Below, piece by piece: positions 23,254 through 34,300 of a stretch of DNA of 64,000 nt (the first letter of the stretch is position 1; each line of letters opens with the position of its first letter). Where the stretch lies: contig JAAXNY010000010.1 of NCBI GenBank assembly GCA_013420905.1, positions 682,001-746,000 of the forward strand, read 5' to 3'. The notes below the pieces were generated by a model. That model was not told the DNA's origin and ran no database searches. It saw only the letters and a list, made by a program, of their open reading frames with translations. The translations under genes were made by a program, and so were the position numbers. This DNA comes from Collybia mongolica (Eukaryota; Basidiomycota; Agaricomycetes; Agaricales; Clitocybaceae).

Positions 23254-24189
23254 CTACTTGGGTGGAGTGGGCCAACACACTGTGTGGCTCCATTCCACAT
23301 TCAGGAAGTTGTAAATGAGTAGAAACAATGTAGATGATAGTTTATAGAGGTCATGTGACCATGGGAAAATGTTACCAAGTAAACAAGCAATACCTGTGCA
23401 CAAAACCCAATGCCATAGCTTGCCTGGTTATGGAGAAAACACAAAAACCATCAGATCTAACTTTTCCCAGGATCATGGACACTAATAAGCATTCAGATTG
23501 TTGTCATGTATTTGGTATACTTATATGGTGGAATAGATCATGTGACATGTGCCAATAAATAGAGAAATCAATCTAATTTGTATTTCAGGTAAATATAGTA
23601 GTAGTTGTTGGTTATTCCAATGTTTAGTGTAATTTCCCACAAGGATCATGTTTGGTCAGGGTCATTGTTGTTATAAGATGTTTGTTCACCCCTGATATAA
23701 CACACAGACCTTCAAAACTAGCTGAATCTGGACATTTCTAAAATTTCGCTCAAAATGGACTGTGGGAAAAATATGCTCAACAAGGAAATTGTAGAGCCAT
23801 GTTTGTACATTCCAAACATATAAAAACAAAGTTAATAGCTTTACTAGTTATGGAGAAAATCACAAAATAAATTTTGAAACACAACACTCTGAAATATTAG
23901 ATATGCATAATTTTGATGGCATCATCAAAGGCATTATGTAAGCATCCCAAGTACATGCAAATTATGTCACAATACTTTGTATTTGTGGAGAAATGCTGTA
24001 AAAAGCTATAAGAGAAGAAAAATCCCATTATGGAAATATTTTCCCGCGGTGTTGAAATATGAATCAATGAATGAATAAATCAATCAACTTTTTGCCCAAA
24101 AACTGGGTTGATAAAGAACTTATAATCAATCAATCAATCAATCAATCAATTTTTTGCCCGAAACCTGGGTTGATAAAGAACTCGTAATA
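23254..24189. repeat. Repeat S, first copy, inserted in the right palindrome arm
   Basis: About 0.94 kb starting ACTTGGGTGGAGTGGGCCAA and ending in GGGTTGATAAAGAACTCG, absent at the mirror place in the left arm (20690-20760). A second copy with the same direction lies at 53031-53938, and the last ~140 bases recur inverted at 50388-50527. An AATC microsatellite is at about 24118-24150. I find no terminal inverted repeats and no transposase. TA next to both ends may be a duplication but is weak. Confidence 0.6.
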
Positions 24190-25393
24190 ATAGAAACAAG
24201 TTCCCATAGTATTGAAATGTATACCAACCATTCAACATTTAACATTTTATTTCTAGCCTTGCATCCTGGGTTAATCAAAAACTTATCAGATATGCTAAGA
24301 AATAGAAATATCATCATCAAAGACAAACTTCAAACAAATGTACATATGTCTGTTAAGTGTTTTTTGTTGTATTATCACATACTATATTTAACCATACTCA
24401 TATAGCTAGCCATTGTCAAGATATTGAGCATTATAGATTCCAGGAGCATCCACATTGACTTGTTTGGCTATGCTTATGGCCAAGTAATATATAAATGTGA
24501 TATTAAAATAGATATAATAAGAGATTATAATCAAATTTGGAAAGGCAAACAAATATAAATATACATTTCCTGGTGTACCCCCTCCATAGGTCTAGGGGTA
24601 GTAGCAATTTCAATTGTTTCTGTTAGCCTTGTATTTGCTGAGATATATTATCTATATTGTGGGAACTTCATTAATATTGTTTGTTTGGCCAGATGTTGGC
24701 AAAGTAATATACAGATCATATTTATTTGTAATATGTAGTAAAAAGGCTGTTGTTGATAATGAGATTTGGAAGGGTACAAACAACTACAAACACATATAAA
24801 TAAATGCATCATGTATTCCTTTACAATGTCTAGTAGTAGCATGTCCATCAGCTTTGTATTTGCTGAGATAAGTATCATCTATATTGTGGGAATTTCTTTG
24901 ATATTATTGTTTGTTTGGCCAGATGTGATGAAGTGATATACAGACAGTATTCATTTGTAATATGTAGCAAGAAAACTGTTGTTGATGAGGTTTAGAAAAA
25001 TAAAGACAAATACAAACACTTACAAACATATACATGAGGTACTACTTCACCATATCTAACACTAGCAATTTAAATTATATCCATAGGCCTTGTTGTTGTT
25101 GAGATATGCAATGATTTATATTGTGGGAACTTTGATGGTATTATTTGTTTGTCTAGCTGTACACAAACTTGATATTCATTTGTAACATGCTTGTAGTGAG
25201 AGAGCTGCTTTTGATCATGATGTTTGAAGGTGAAAATACAAATACAAATACATACAAATACACCAATTGGGTAGCCCTTCACCATATCTAGTAATAGCAA
25301 TTTAAATTGCATCCAGAGGTCTTGTCATTGTTGAGATATTCAATGTTTTGTAGTGTGGGAAAAGTTTGGCCCAAAGCGGAAGAAGCCTCTTGT

Positions 25394-25461
25394 AATCGTG
25401 CTTACGTTTGTCAACTACGCTGTTAGCTCTAACAGCGTAGTTGACAAACGTAAGCATGATT
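25394..25461. repeat. 68-nt near-perfect hairpin, right arm
   Basis: Two 33-base halves with a CT loop and one mismatch, nearly identical in sequence to the hairpin at 19437-19504. Both are kept although the surrounding arms have diverged by insertions. Confidence 0.85.
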
Positions 25462-26405
25462 ATGCAGTGGACAGTTATTAATTAATTCTTGAGATATCCC
25501 AACATAAGACCAATTAACTCGAAATTATGGTATTGAATGCAGCTTATGTTAGCAGTTGCCTTTTTTGCTCGAAATCCGCGCGTCGGCTAATATTGATTCC
25601 CACAGTTAGAAAAATATTTCCACGACTACAAAGTGTTACTGATGTACTTCAAAATGTTTACTGATCATGTTCTAATGAATTCTCGGAACACTTCAAAATT
25701 ACTAACCGTGGGAAAAACAACACTGGATCTTGTTGGGTACGCTGAATTTTCCCCGCAAACCCAGGATGATGAACGAGTTACTTATGTAAACATAAGGACT
25801 CGTAATACTGCTCCCTGTCTGAGCCTCTTGGCAACATGACCCCTTACAGAAGTGCAACAAGTATTTGGCAAGCTCAAATGTGTGGTCATATTACACCTTC
25901 ATGTTGTGTATCCATCAGGCCTTCCATGATGTCAAGCTACTCCCTGTACCCTACAATCTAATTCTAGGACAATGCCTGACAAGTGTTCCAGAACCAAACT
26001 TATCAATGACAAAAAGTAATATAAAGTTGAATAGATTCTGCATAGCTAGTTCTATTGCAACAACCTGGTTCTAGAAATATAAAGAAAAGTTAATCAAAAA
26101 AAAAACATAAGGACTTGTATCTGCCAGTAATGGCCCTCTACCTCAAGTTATGTTATTAATAACAAATAGTATATATAATTTGAGTAAATAAAAATTATAT
26201 TAGTAATCTGATTAGTAATAGACTGGTCGCGTGGACTCCATAAGCTGTCTGTCCATGCTTGTCCATGTGTCTGTGTAAAATTACGCAGATTGATGCAGAC
26301 TTGGCACAGATGTGGATTGTCATTTGGCTGAGTGTCCTGCCAAATGTGTCCATGCAGACTCCGCACAGAGTCTGCATGGGTTATGTGGCTTAGTGTAAAG
26401 ACCTC

Positions 26406-26575
26406 TTAATAATGAGGTTTGGAAGGGTACAAATGACTACAAATACACATAAACATACACATAATGTATTCCTTTACAATGTCTAGTAGTAGCATGCCCA
26501 TCAGCTTTGTATTTGCTGAGATATGCATTATCTATATTGTAGGAAATTTCTTTAGTGGTATTGTGAAAGTAGAAG
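26406..26575. repeat. Continuation of the P' repeat right of E2
   Basis: The sequence AATGAGGTTTGGAAGGGTAC and the following ~150 bases match the P arm at about 24755-24905 and continue the P' copy that was cut at 15581. It ends where unrelated sequence leading to an LTR begins. Confidence 0.6.
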
Positions 26576-27029
26576 ACATACTTGTTTAGAGGAGTTGGAG
26601 CGTTTGAGCAATGCAAATAGCAAAGAAATTTAGAAATGGGCTATAAAGTCCAAATTGTCTAAAACTTAGCAAGGGCGTGAGCTTTTTAAAACGCACAACC
26701 CTGCATTGCGAAGCTCTAAAGGACAAGCAGGAGTACCGATCTCTTGCTGAAGTGTCAGAAACATAACGAGAGAAAGGTTCAGATGACTGAAATATCTGTA
26801 AAGCGATGTCCGAATGTCAAGTACTCTCTCAGGAGACGTATATAACTGTCACGATCCTGATGGGAAGTAGACCTCTGGGCTCAATCCCAACATCGTGCGC
26901 CTACCTGTCTAAAAGCGGAACCGTTGTAACCTTGTACTGAAAGATTAGACGCGTGCAGACCAGAAGTATTGGACCAACATGCCGGCAAAGAGAGACTGAG
27001 GACAGTCTACATTTGTGGTATGGGGGAGA
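26576..27029 (+). mobile_element. Probable 3' internal remnant of an LTR retrotransposon
   Basis: About 450 bp without a readable frame that ends in a purine-rich tract (GTATGGGGGAGA) directly before the TG that opens the LTR at 27030. That placement is what a polypurine tract would have. No protein motif is left. Confidence 0.4.
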
Positions 27030-28141
27030 TGATAGGGCCCGAAATTGTTTGCACTTATAAAGTCGACAAGTAAGGCTATTAGTATCATTTCTAATAACCA
27101 AGTAAACGGTAATAAAGGATTAGAGTTGAGCTCCAAGACGGCTAATCAGAGTGAACTAGTCTAATGGATAATACACTATCAGTACAGAGGACTATGAGTA
27201 CGGTCTATTATTAGTCCTATTCACCATGCCCAGTTACAACCTCGGTGTCTTAGTTCATAAGTAACCGTTGTAGTATGATATCATTAGTCCAGGGATCATC
27301 ATTAATAGGAGAAGTAATTGTAAATTCGGGACTTGCACAACCTGATCCTAGTCAGGGGTACTTGGTGTTAACTACCGGAAGCGACGGGACCCCGTGAATA
27401 GCAACCGGGACAATCAGGAGGAGTAAATGACAGTGCCGCGCTGTTTTAAATAACAAAGCGCGTGGTTGGGACTTGATAAGAGTTTAGCCAGCTCTTTCAA
27501 TATTTGATAAGTAACCAGTAAACAGCATAATTGGCACGCATGGCGCGCGCGCCAAGTTGTAGAGGACGCATCAGCATTGAATACAGATCCTTGGCGCGCG
27601 GGAGTGCGGTTCCATGTAAAATTTACAATTCCGTATGATATTTAGTTTGTACACTATAAATAGACTGTAGATGAGTAGCGCTAAGGCAAGGAATCTTGCC
27701 CCCACTTCGCACTACTATAGAGTATACAAATCACATTTGTTAAAACACTATTGCGTGCCCGAATTAAGGATCAGATTGCTTCAACGTGTCTTGATTGGAA
27801 TTGATTGAAGAACCACAGAATTAAAGAAACTTAGTTCACTTGGAACTTAGTACCGTATTGTCCGTTGGAATTACTAGGCACTTGGCCTTAGTGCACTTGG
27901 CACTGTATTGTTTGATAAGTCGCTTGGACTTATAGATCCGCTTGGGATCATTAATAATTGAACGTACACTTGGTACTCAGTCTATTGGATCGAGAGATAT
28001 TATAAATATACCTAGCAGGTTTTTAAACCTGTGTTGAAGCTTTTGTCTAAATCAAACCCGTTGAGAGATCATTGGAAAGGGCTTTGGCTAGTACTATTCA
28101 AAGCTTAGTGCTTCTAAGCACTTGAACCCGAACTCAAAACA
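27030..28141 (+). repeat. LTR of family LTR1 (about 1.1 kb)
   Basis: Starts TGATAGGGCCCGAAATTG and appears to end CTCAAAACA. Its first ~620 bp recur inverted at 36241-36858 with scattered changes. A TATAAATA-like box at about 27655 and the C/G-rich GCGCGCGC patch at 27542-27552 lie inside. The 3' limit rests only on the TG..CA rule, since no second full copy is in the window. No target duplication is visible. Confidence 0.6.
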
Positions 28142-29454
28142 GGCAATTCCTACTGTTCATGTGTTGATTGTTAGGTTTGGTGTGTGTGTGTAAGGGATTA
28201 CATTTCATAGCATCAGCACACTTATAGCCCAGGAGCCCCCTTTCACCGTGGTCGGACGGCAGGGGAAGGTCAGATGGTGGGTGGCTAGACTGGCCTAAAG
28301 GGTGCATGTGCGCCTGGCATTGTACTGGAACTGCCTGTGCAGCGCCGATGACTACAAGCAGTTCAGAAGGTGGCGGCGGGCGGAATGAGGGGAACCCTTT
28401 TGCACTACGCAATGGTGGCGAGCTTTGACTGTGTCCTGACTCGCCAGCAGTTTTCCTTGGTGGATGCCGGTCATATGGGGTCGGTCAGGCAACAGTTGGT
28501 TTCCGAGATGCCTGCAAGGACGGCGAAGCACCCAGGGATGCAGGGCTTTCTCCGATTTGAAGCTGCAGGGGCTGTTTCATGGTATACTGTGGCTTTTCCG
28601 CCTCGGGTTCAAGGCGTGCTGGGAGAGTGCGAGACCTTCCCTGCTTTCCAAGGGGCCTCATAGGTATATCTGCAAAAGGAATATTGTGTAGCATATTCAA
28701 TCGCAAATTGAAGGACACATGGGAGAATTTCTCAGCGGAGTTTGTGGAACATGACACAGGTCCAGCCGGTGTACGTGGCAATTCCTAGCGAAAGGCTAGT
28801 ATTAGTAAGGAGACGTTAGGAAGAGGTGTGTACGTACACCTGCAGAAGTCAGGATTCCACCATTGACGGGGGAAGGCCTTGCTGCAGCGTCATTCCACTG
28901 GTCTGGTCCTCCGTGTAATGCCGCAAGGTGGCGGCGGGCTGCCCATGTCCTACCCCCAGCTTCTCATCTAGTAGGACCGTGGCCTTGTCCGGTGTGCTGG
29001 TCGTTTCGTGGTAGTGGGGTTGTTGGGGCGGGAGCAGCTCTAATGGAGGCTTAGGGCACTGATTTGCGTGTGTCTGGTAGGTATACGGTCAAAAAAGGAA
29101 TCAGGTCGGAATAAAAGGCGGCTCACACAGAGTTCCATGTTCAACCAGTACCAATTCTTGCAACCAGGGCATGTAAATGCTCCCGAGGTCTCCGATTTAA
29201 ACATTTATATGTACGGATACATTTTCAAGGAATGAAAATCAAGGCAAAGGACTGGGTTGTTGTCAACCAAAAAGTTAACAGGGTTCCACTGGGAGGCATC
29301 TATCGGCAAAGAACAAAAGGAGTTGGACAAGGTTTGGAAGACCTGTGCTGCCGTTCTTCTCCAGTATCCTCTCCACGAATGGGAATGTCTCGTCCTCCAA
29401 GTCCAGCTCATTTCTCAGTGGGGATTTCATGACTTCTTCGGCCAGTTGTGGGGT
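28142..29454. other. Unassigned region beside the RecQ-like pseudogene
   Basis: About 1.3 kb with several open frames on both strands, for example 28370-28663 (+) and 28485-28781 (-), none of which I recognise. It is less A/T-rich than the palindrome region. Part of it (29205-29454, minus) may be a continuation of the helicase tail beyond the solo LTR, but the match is too weak to call. Confidence 0.4.
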
Positions 29455-29721
29455 ATGTTAAAGGTCGAAGCCTAGAGCTGGAGTCCTGAGTAAGAAACTG
29501 TATATTCACTAATATAAGTGAGTACTAACCTGGAGTCCTGAGTAAGAAACTGGGGACTCCAGAACGAGCTACTCTACACCTATATACCTGTAGGAACAAT
29601 AGTAGAGTACAATAAACAATGGAACAATAGAACAATGGAACAATAGAACACTAGAACAATAGAACAATGAAAGAAGTGAAACAATACCAAGCTAAGCTAT
29701 ATATACAGGTCAATTCTAACA
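29455..29721 (-). repeat. Diverged solo LTR related to the copia LTR
   Basis: The layout copies that of the copia LTR in this window: two direct copies of GGAGTCCTGAGTAAGAAACT correspond to the doubled GAAGTCCGAAGTAAGTAACT, followed by GGGGACTCCAG, a TATATA region and an AACAAT-rich run. It ends ATTCTAACA at 29721 as the copia LTR does. There is no internal sequence, so it is a solo LTR of a related family. It interrupts the helicase pseudogene frame right after SWLP. The left limit is approximate. Confidence 0.6.
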
Positions 29722-31226
29722 GGGTAGCCATGATGGGAAATGCGAGTGGTAGAATGGTATGTTCATAGCAGCAGTGTGTTTCTTTCTCTGTGGCAAAACT
29801 ATGCATGTACACCGTCCCACCTTCGCTGGCCTGATAGCGGAGCTAAGGATAGTAAGATCAAATTGTTCGAGAGGATTGCCTGGGTTGCACCTGCTGTTTG
29901 AGACCACAGTGGTAGCAAAACCCCAAGGGGAAGATCACCTGGCCCCACCAAATAGCAAACCTCTGTGGAGTGTCGTTGCCAGGATTACCATGCATACAGT
30001 GTATGTAAACATGGGTGTGGTCTTCTCTCCTGTGTGCCCAACAACGAATACAGGCTGTAGAAAAATGTTCCACCAACCGATGGGCTTGCAAAACGGTGAT
30101 GAAGAGTACTGTTCTGAAACAATATCTTGGCCCAGCGAGAGCCGTGAATGGACTGAGGCGAGTCTAAGCCCTATGTTTGTCGCAGGAGGAAGGTCAAGGC
30201 CAGTGGCTTGGATAAATGAATTAGGTTAAATTTAGGTTCCCTAGAGATCCTTCGCTCACCAATAGGCTTCGCATTGAGAATATTTATAGGAAATTGCAAC
30301 GCCCGGTGGTTTTGCAGTTGTGACTTTGATGTGACTTGGCATACGTCACAGAGGTGCATATTCCCATCAAGCATAGAGCACGGTACCGCCATGCCATCCA
30401 GGAACATCTGCAAAGCTATCCATCTACAGAGCTTGTTGTCCAACAACAATTGCTGTAGCAGGCAGACCCCAAACGGATCAGGGTTAGGGAATAGCTTTTC
30501 ATCAAAAAACAATGGCAGTACAATGATACTCCAGGCCCTCATGAACGTCTTAACTCTACCAGCCCTCCCCACTTCCTGAACAAAGGCAACAGCATCTACA
30601 GGCAGCCCTGCGTGCAGTACATGGGTCACTTGAGGGACATTGAGTGCAACCCTGAGTATGCATGTCATCACTATGGCCCTCACGGAACCAGCTTGAAATT
30701 TTTCCAAAAGCAAATTAATTTCTCCTTGGTTCATCGAGGCAGAGCACAAGGAAATGTTCAGCCGGTTTGCGTAGTAGGTTGTCTCAGCTCTCTTTCTACA
30801 GAATATGAGGATTTGCTGGGTTTCGGGCTCTTCGATAATCCTTGCAAATTCCTGGCACGTTGCTGCCTCCACCAACGTGGCTCTCTGCACAACGTTGAAT
30901 GAAATCTCAGGGCGGGGAGTGGCTGTCCTACAAACAAAGCCAGAGGTGATACTGAATGCATCATATAGTTTGTCTACAAGGGATGGGGGCATGGTAGCAA
31001 GTTTGCAGTACAATCTGCACTCCAAGGCCACCCATCCACTGAAGGATATGCATTAATTGTCTGAACAACACATGAGTCAAGGCCATATGCGCCTCGTCCA
31101 CGATGATACGAGCCAGTTGCTTCCGGGCTAAGAGCGTCCAAATAAACCCACAAAAACTTTCGTATTCTGTCTGGTCTATAGTAAGAAGCACGTTGAGTGG
31201 AGGGGCTACCTCTGAAGTCAGGCAAG
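29722..31226 (-). pseudogene. RecQ-like DNA helicase fragment with Cys-rich C-terminal region
   Basis: Reads on the minus strand from 31226 to 29722. Motifs in order are ARIIVDEAHMALTH (DEAH motif II, about 31110-31080), then after a frameshift near 31010 QQILIFCRKRAETTYYANRL, GEINLLLEKFQAGSVRAIVMT, NVPQVTHVLHAGLP and FVQEVGRAGR (motif VI, about 30570). A Cys/His-rich tail follows (CIRCWAHRRED, VYIHCMHGN, GFCYHCGL; about 30050-29880). Walker A and the N-terminus are missing because the copia LTR begins at 31227. The 3' side is cut by a solo LTR. Motif V has lost its Gly residues. The order helicase C-domain then CxxC tail matches RecQ-type helicases common in Agaricomycetes and related to telomere-linked helicases; nothing else here suggests a telomere. 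Confidence 0.75.
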
Positions 31227-31397
31227 TGTTAGAACTGACCACATGCATCTCCATACACAGCCTTATGCTGTTTCTGTCACCCCTGATCCACCTGATCCTT
31301 ATCAGATGGTTATCATGGTCTGGTGACTATTGTCTCTATTGTTCTTGATCTCTTGGCATCTGACCAGATGACCAGATGCTGATCACTATCATACCAG

Positions 31398-34300
31398 ATG
31401 ATCAGATCCTTATCATCTTCTTATTGTTCTTATTGTCTGGCTGCCTGGCTTCGCTCCCAAGGCCTCTGGAGGATTGTAGATGGCTCATCTAAACAGCCTA
31501 CTCTGTCCTCACCTCCCACTCTGGAGCAGCTCACTGCTGTTGATGCCTATCTTCAGAAATCAGACAAAGCTGCTGGTCACATATTCTTAATGGTGGAGCC
31601 ATCTCAGAAGATCCATTTCAACAAGATCACTGATGATCCCATCAAGATGTGGACTGCCCTTGAAGCTGTGCACATGCAGAGGCGTCCGGGCACCAGATTC
31701 AATGCCTATGACGATTTGTTCTCTATCAGGAAGCAAGAGGAGGAATCCTTGCAGAGTTTGATGAACAGAGTTGAGGAATCCATCTCCACCATTCAAAATT
31801 TGCGCCCTGCCAGCTTTACTCTAGCTGAACTGGATGCTGAGCTCGCTTCTATGGCTTTGATCAGAGCCCTTCCAGAGGACTACAGTGCTTTTGTCTCCAC
31901 ACTCTTGATGAAGGACACACTGGACAAGGCTACAGTGCATCAAGCCTTTGTCACAGAGGAGACCTCTCGTCGTCGTCGGGCTTCTGACCAGCTAGCAATG
32001 GCTGCCAGCACTCCAAAGCTCTCTTGTGACTTCTGTGGCAAGACTGGCCACATTATGGCCAAGTGCTTTGCATTTGAAGCTGCACAGAAGAGGGCCAGAG
32101 ACAATGCCAAGCAGCAGACTACTGGCAACAACAAGCCCAGGCAGAGAAAGCGAAATGAGGGTGCTAATAAGGCACAGGAGCACAAGGACACTTCCAATGA
32201 TGATGACCCCAAAGTAGAATTTGCTGGCAATGCAAGTACTCGTCTCCCTGATCATTCTGATCTTTCCACTCCACTCCAGCTTGATGCTGACTTCAATTGG
32301 CTTGCAGACTCAGGGGCCACTTCTCATATGACCCCTCATCGCCATTGGGTCCGAAATTATGCCCCCCATCGCGTCCCAATCAAGCTAGCAGACAACAGCA
32401 TCATTTATTCAGCTGGAGTGGGCACTGTGGTCTTCAACCCAGTTGTAAGAGGAAAGAATCTTCAATCTGTAGAGTTTACCAGAGTCCTGCATGTACCCCA
32501 ACTCCGAAATAACCTCCTCTCAATCCTATATTTAACAAGAGTCAAAGGCTTCAACATCTTTGTTGATAATCAGGCTTTGTGGTTCAGATTGAGGAAGGAC
32601 AACACCAACTTGTTCTGTGCTTCCATTAATGCAAATAACTGTGCACACTTGGATGGAACAGTGGAACCCATTTCGGAGTATGCAAATCTCGCTTCCACCC
32701 TGCCCCTTGACTTCTCCCTGTGGCATCGACGCCTTGCACACCATAATTATGCAGATGTGCGCAGAATGGTCAGAGAGCAATTGGTAACAGGAATGGATGT
32801 CAACTCATCTCAGAAGCCAGATCCCATTTGTGAACCTTGCCTTGCAGGCAAAATGAAGTCTAATCCCTTTCCCTCTACTGGGCATCGTGCAAAGGAGCCT
32901 CTGGAACTCATTCACACTGATCTGCATGGGCCTTTACCAGTCAAATCCCATGCTGGTTCACTCTACTGGATGACATTCATTGATGACTGCACTGATTTCA
33001 AGGCTTCTGTGCCACTGAAGCGGAAAAGCCAGGCTCTATATGCATTCCAAGTCTTTAAAGCTCATGCAGAGAACCACTTCAAAGACAAGAAGATCAAGGC
33101 CATGCAGGATGACAAGGGGGGAGAGTACATGTCCAATGAGTTCATTAAATTCACAGACCTGTGTGGCATTGAGAGAAGGCACACTACTCGCAACAGACCA
33201 CAGCAGAATGGTGTTGCTGAGCGAGCCAACAGGACCATGGCAGATGACATTACTGCTATGCTTACTGAGTCCCACCTGCCTGCATCATTTTGGGAGCATT
33301 GTCTGGCTGCACACATACATGTCTGGAATCGCATTCCTACCTCTGCTGCACCACAGACACCACATGTTGGTTGGTATGGCACCAAGGCTGATGTTGGACA
33401 CCTCAGAGTCTGGGGGTGCACTGCATATGTGTACATTCAGAGGGATAAGCGCAAATCATTGCAGTCCCACATGGAAAAGTGTGTATTCATTGGGTATCCT
33501 GCTGGGTACAAGGGATGGTTGTTTTACAATCCTACCACCAAGAAGACCATTATTTCTGAGAGAGCTGAATTTGATGAGCGCTACTTTCCTGGTTTAAGGC
33601 AACCACTTCGCACTAGTGCCCCTCCTCCACCCCACCCCATTGTTAACCTTAAGGTCAAGCCAGCTGAGGGTGATGAAGGCTTGGAATCAGGCTCTGGACC
33701 TGATTTTGGGGGGGATGATGATGAATCTGCAGATATGCCAAATCTTGCTCCAAAGCCAAATGCTACCATTAAACATGAGAATGCTCCTGCTCCTGCCCCT
33801 GCCCCTGCTGCTCCTGTCCGACCACGTGGTCGTGCTCCTCGCAATGCCCCCTCCAATGCCTCTCCAGCACGCACTCGTGCACGCTCTCACCAGCCCTCAT
33901 CAGCTCCATCTAGCTCCTCTCAAAATCACAATCCTCCTCGCCTCCAGCACACTGTGAATGTCCCTCCTATCAATCCTGCAAACTACCCACTTCCAGGCAA
34001 TGATTATGATCCTGACCTTGATGAATCTGAACCATTGAGAAGGTCAGCTCGGTCTGTAAGGCCCCCAGGATCATGGTGGGTTGTCTCAAGGGACTCTCCT
34101 GCCATTCCTGAAGACAGTGATGAGGAGGTCAACTTCACACTTGGAGAACTTGATGAGGATGGCTACCAGGACATTCACTTTGCTGGTGCTGCTACTGGAC
34201 CTGGTCCAGATCCTAGGACTTGGAAAATGGCAATGAAATCCAAGGATGCAGACAAGTGGCAGGCTGCAGCTGATGAGGAGATTGACTCCCTGGTCAATAA

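Larger units (their letters stand above)
18274..26147. repeat. Large imperfect palindrome (P element), ~7.9 kb
   Basis: Long arms run in opposite directions around a centre near 21.5-22.4 kb. Matching pairs include 18274-18475 with 25600-25802, 19360-19505 with 25394-25540, 19977-20300 with 24614-24900, 20530-20760 with 24180-24310, and 21221-21500 with 22440-22719. Differences are scattered and each arm has extra insertions. It interrupts E2 between two copies of TTA (18271-18273 and 26148-26150). Removing it restores exactly the sequence seen in E1, so TTA is a good 3-bp target duplication, the kind PIF/Harbinger elements make. No transposase is encoded; open frames in both arms are mirror images and not convincing genes. 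Confidence 0.72.
15582..26405. mobile_element. Element E2 (E family), host to a mariner and a palindrome
   Basis: A second E element, inverted relative to E1. Its left end CTGTACTTTACACTGAG at 15582 matches the right end of E1. Its right end, read inward from 26405, is GAGGTCTTTACACTAAGCCA, the left end of E1. An 8-bp target duplication with one mismatch flanks it (TTAATGAT at 15574-15581, TTAATAAT at 26406-26413) and splits the P' repeat. Without its two insertions (mariner 16011-17618; P 18274-26147) its own sequence is about 1.34 kb, nearly the size of E1. The 8-bp duplication is the length hAT elements make; that class is only suggested. Confidence 0.68.

Noticed and set aside
24118..24150. 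AATC tandem repeat as a possible short CRISPR-like or telomere-like array
   Set aside because: It is a simple four-base microsatellite without spacers and does not match TTAGGG-type telomere repeats.
23254..24189. Repeat S as a Helitron
   Set aside because: It does not start with TC or end with CTRR and a hairpin, and the possible TA at the ends does not fit A-T insertion.
28370..28663. Plus-strand 97-codon frame near the RecQ-like pseudogene
   Set aside because: No motif, overlapping open frames on both strands, and no splice context; it cannot be told from chance.
33581..33957. Open frames on both strands inside the copia polyprotein, such as a Gly/Ala-rich minus frame
   Set aside because: They recur at the mirrored place in copy 2 and are shadows of the Pro/Ala-rich linker of the polyprotein.
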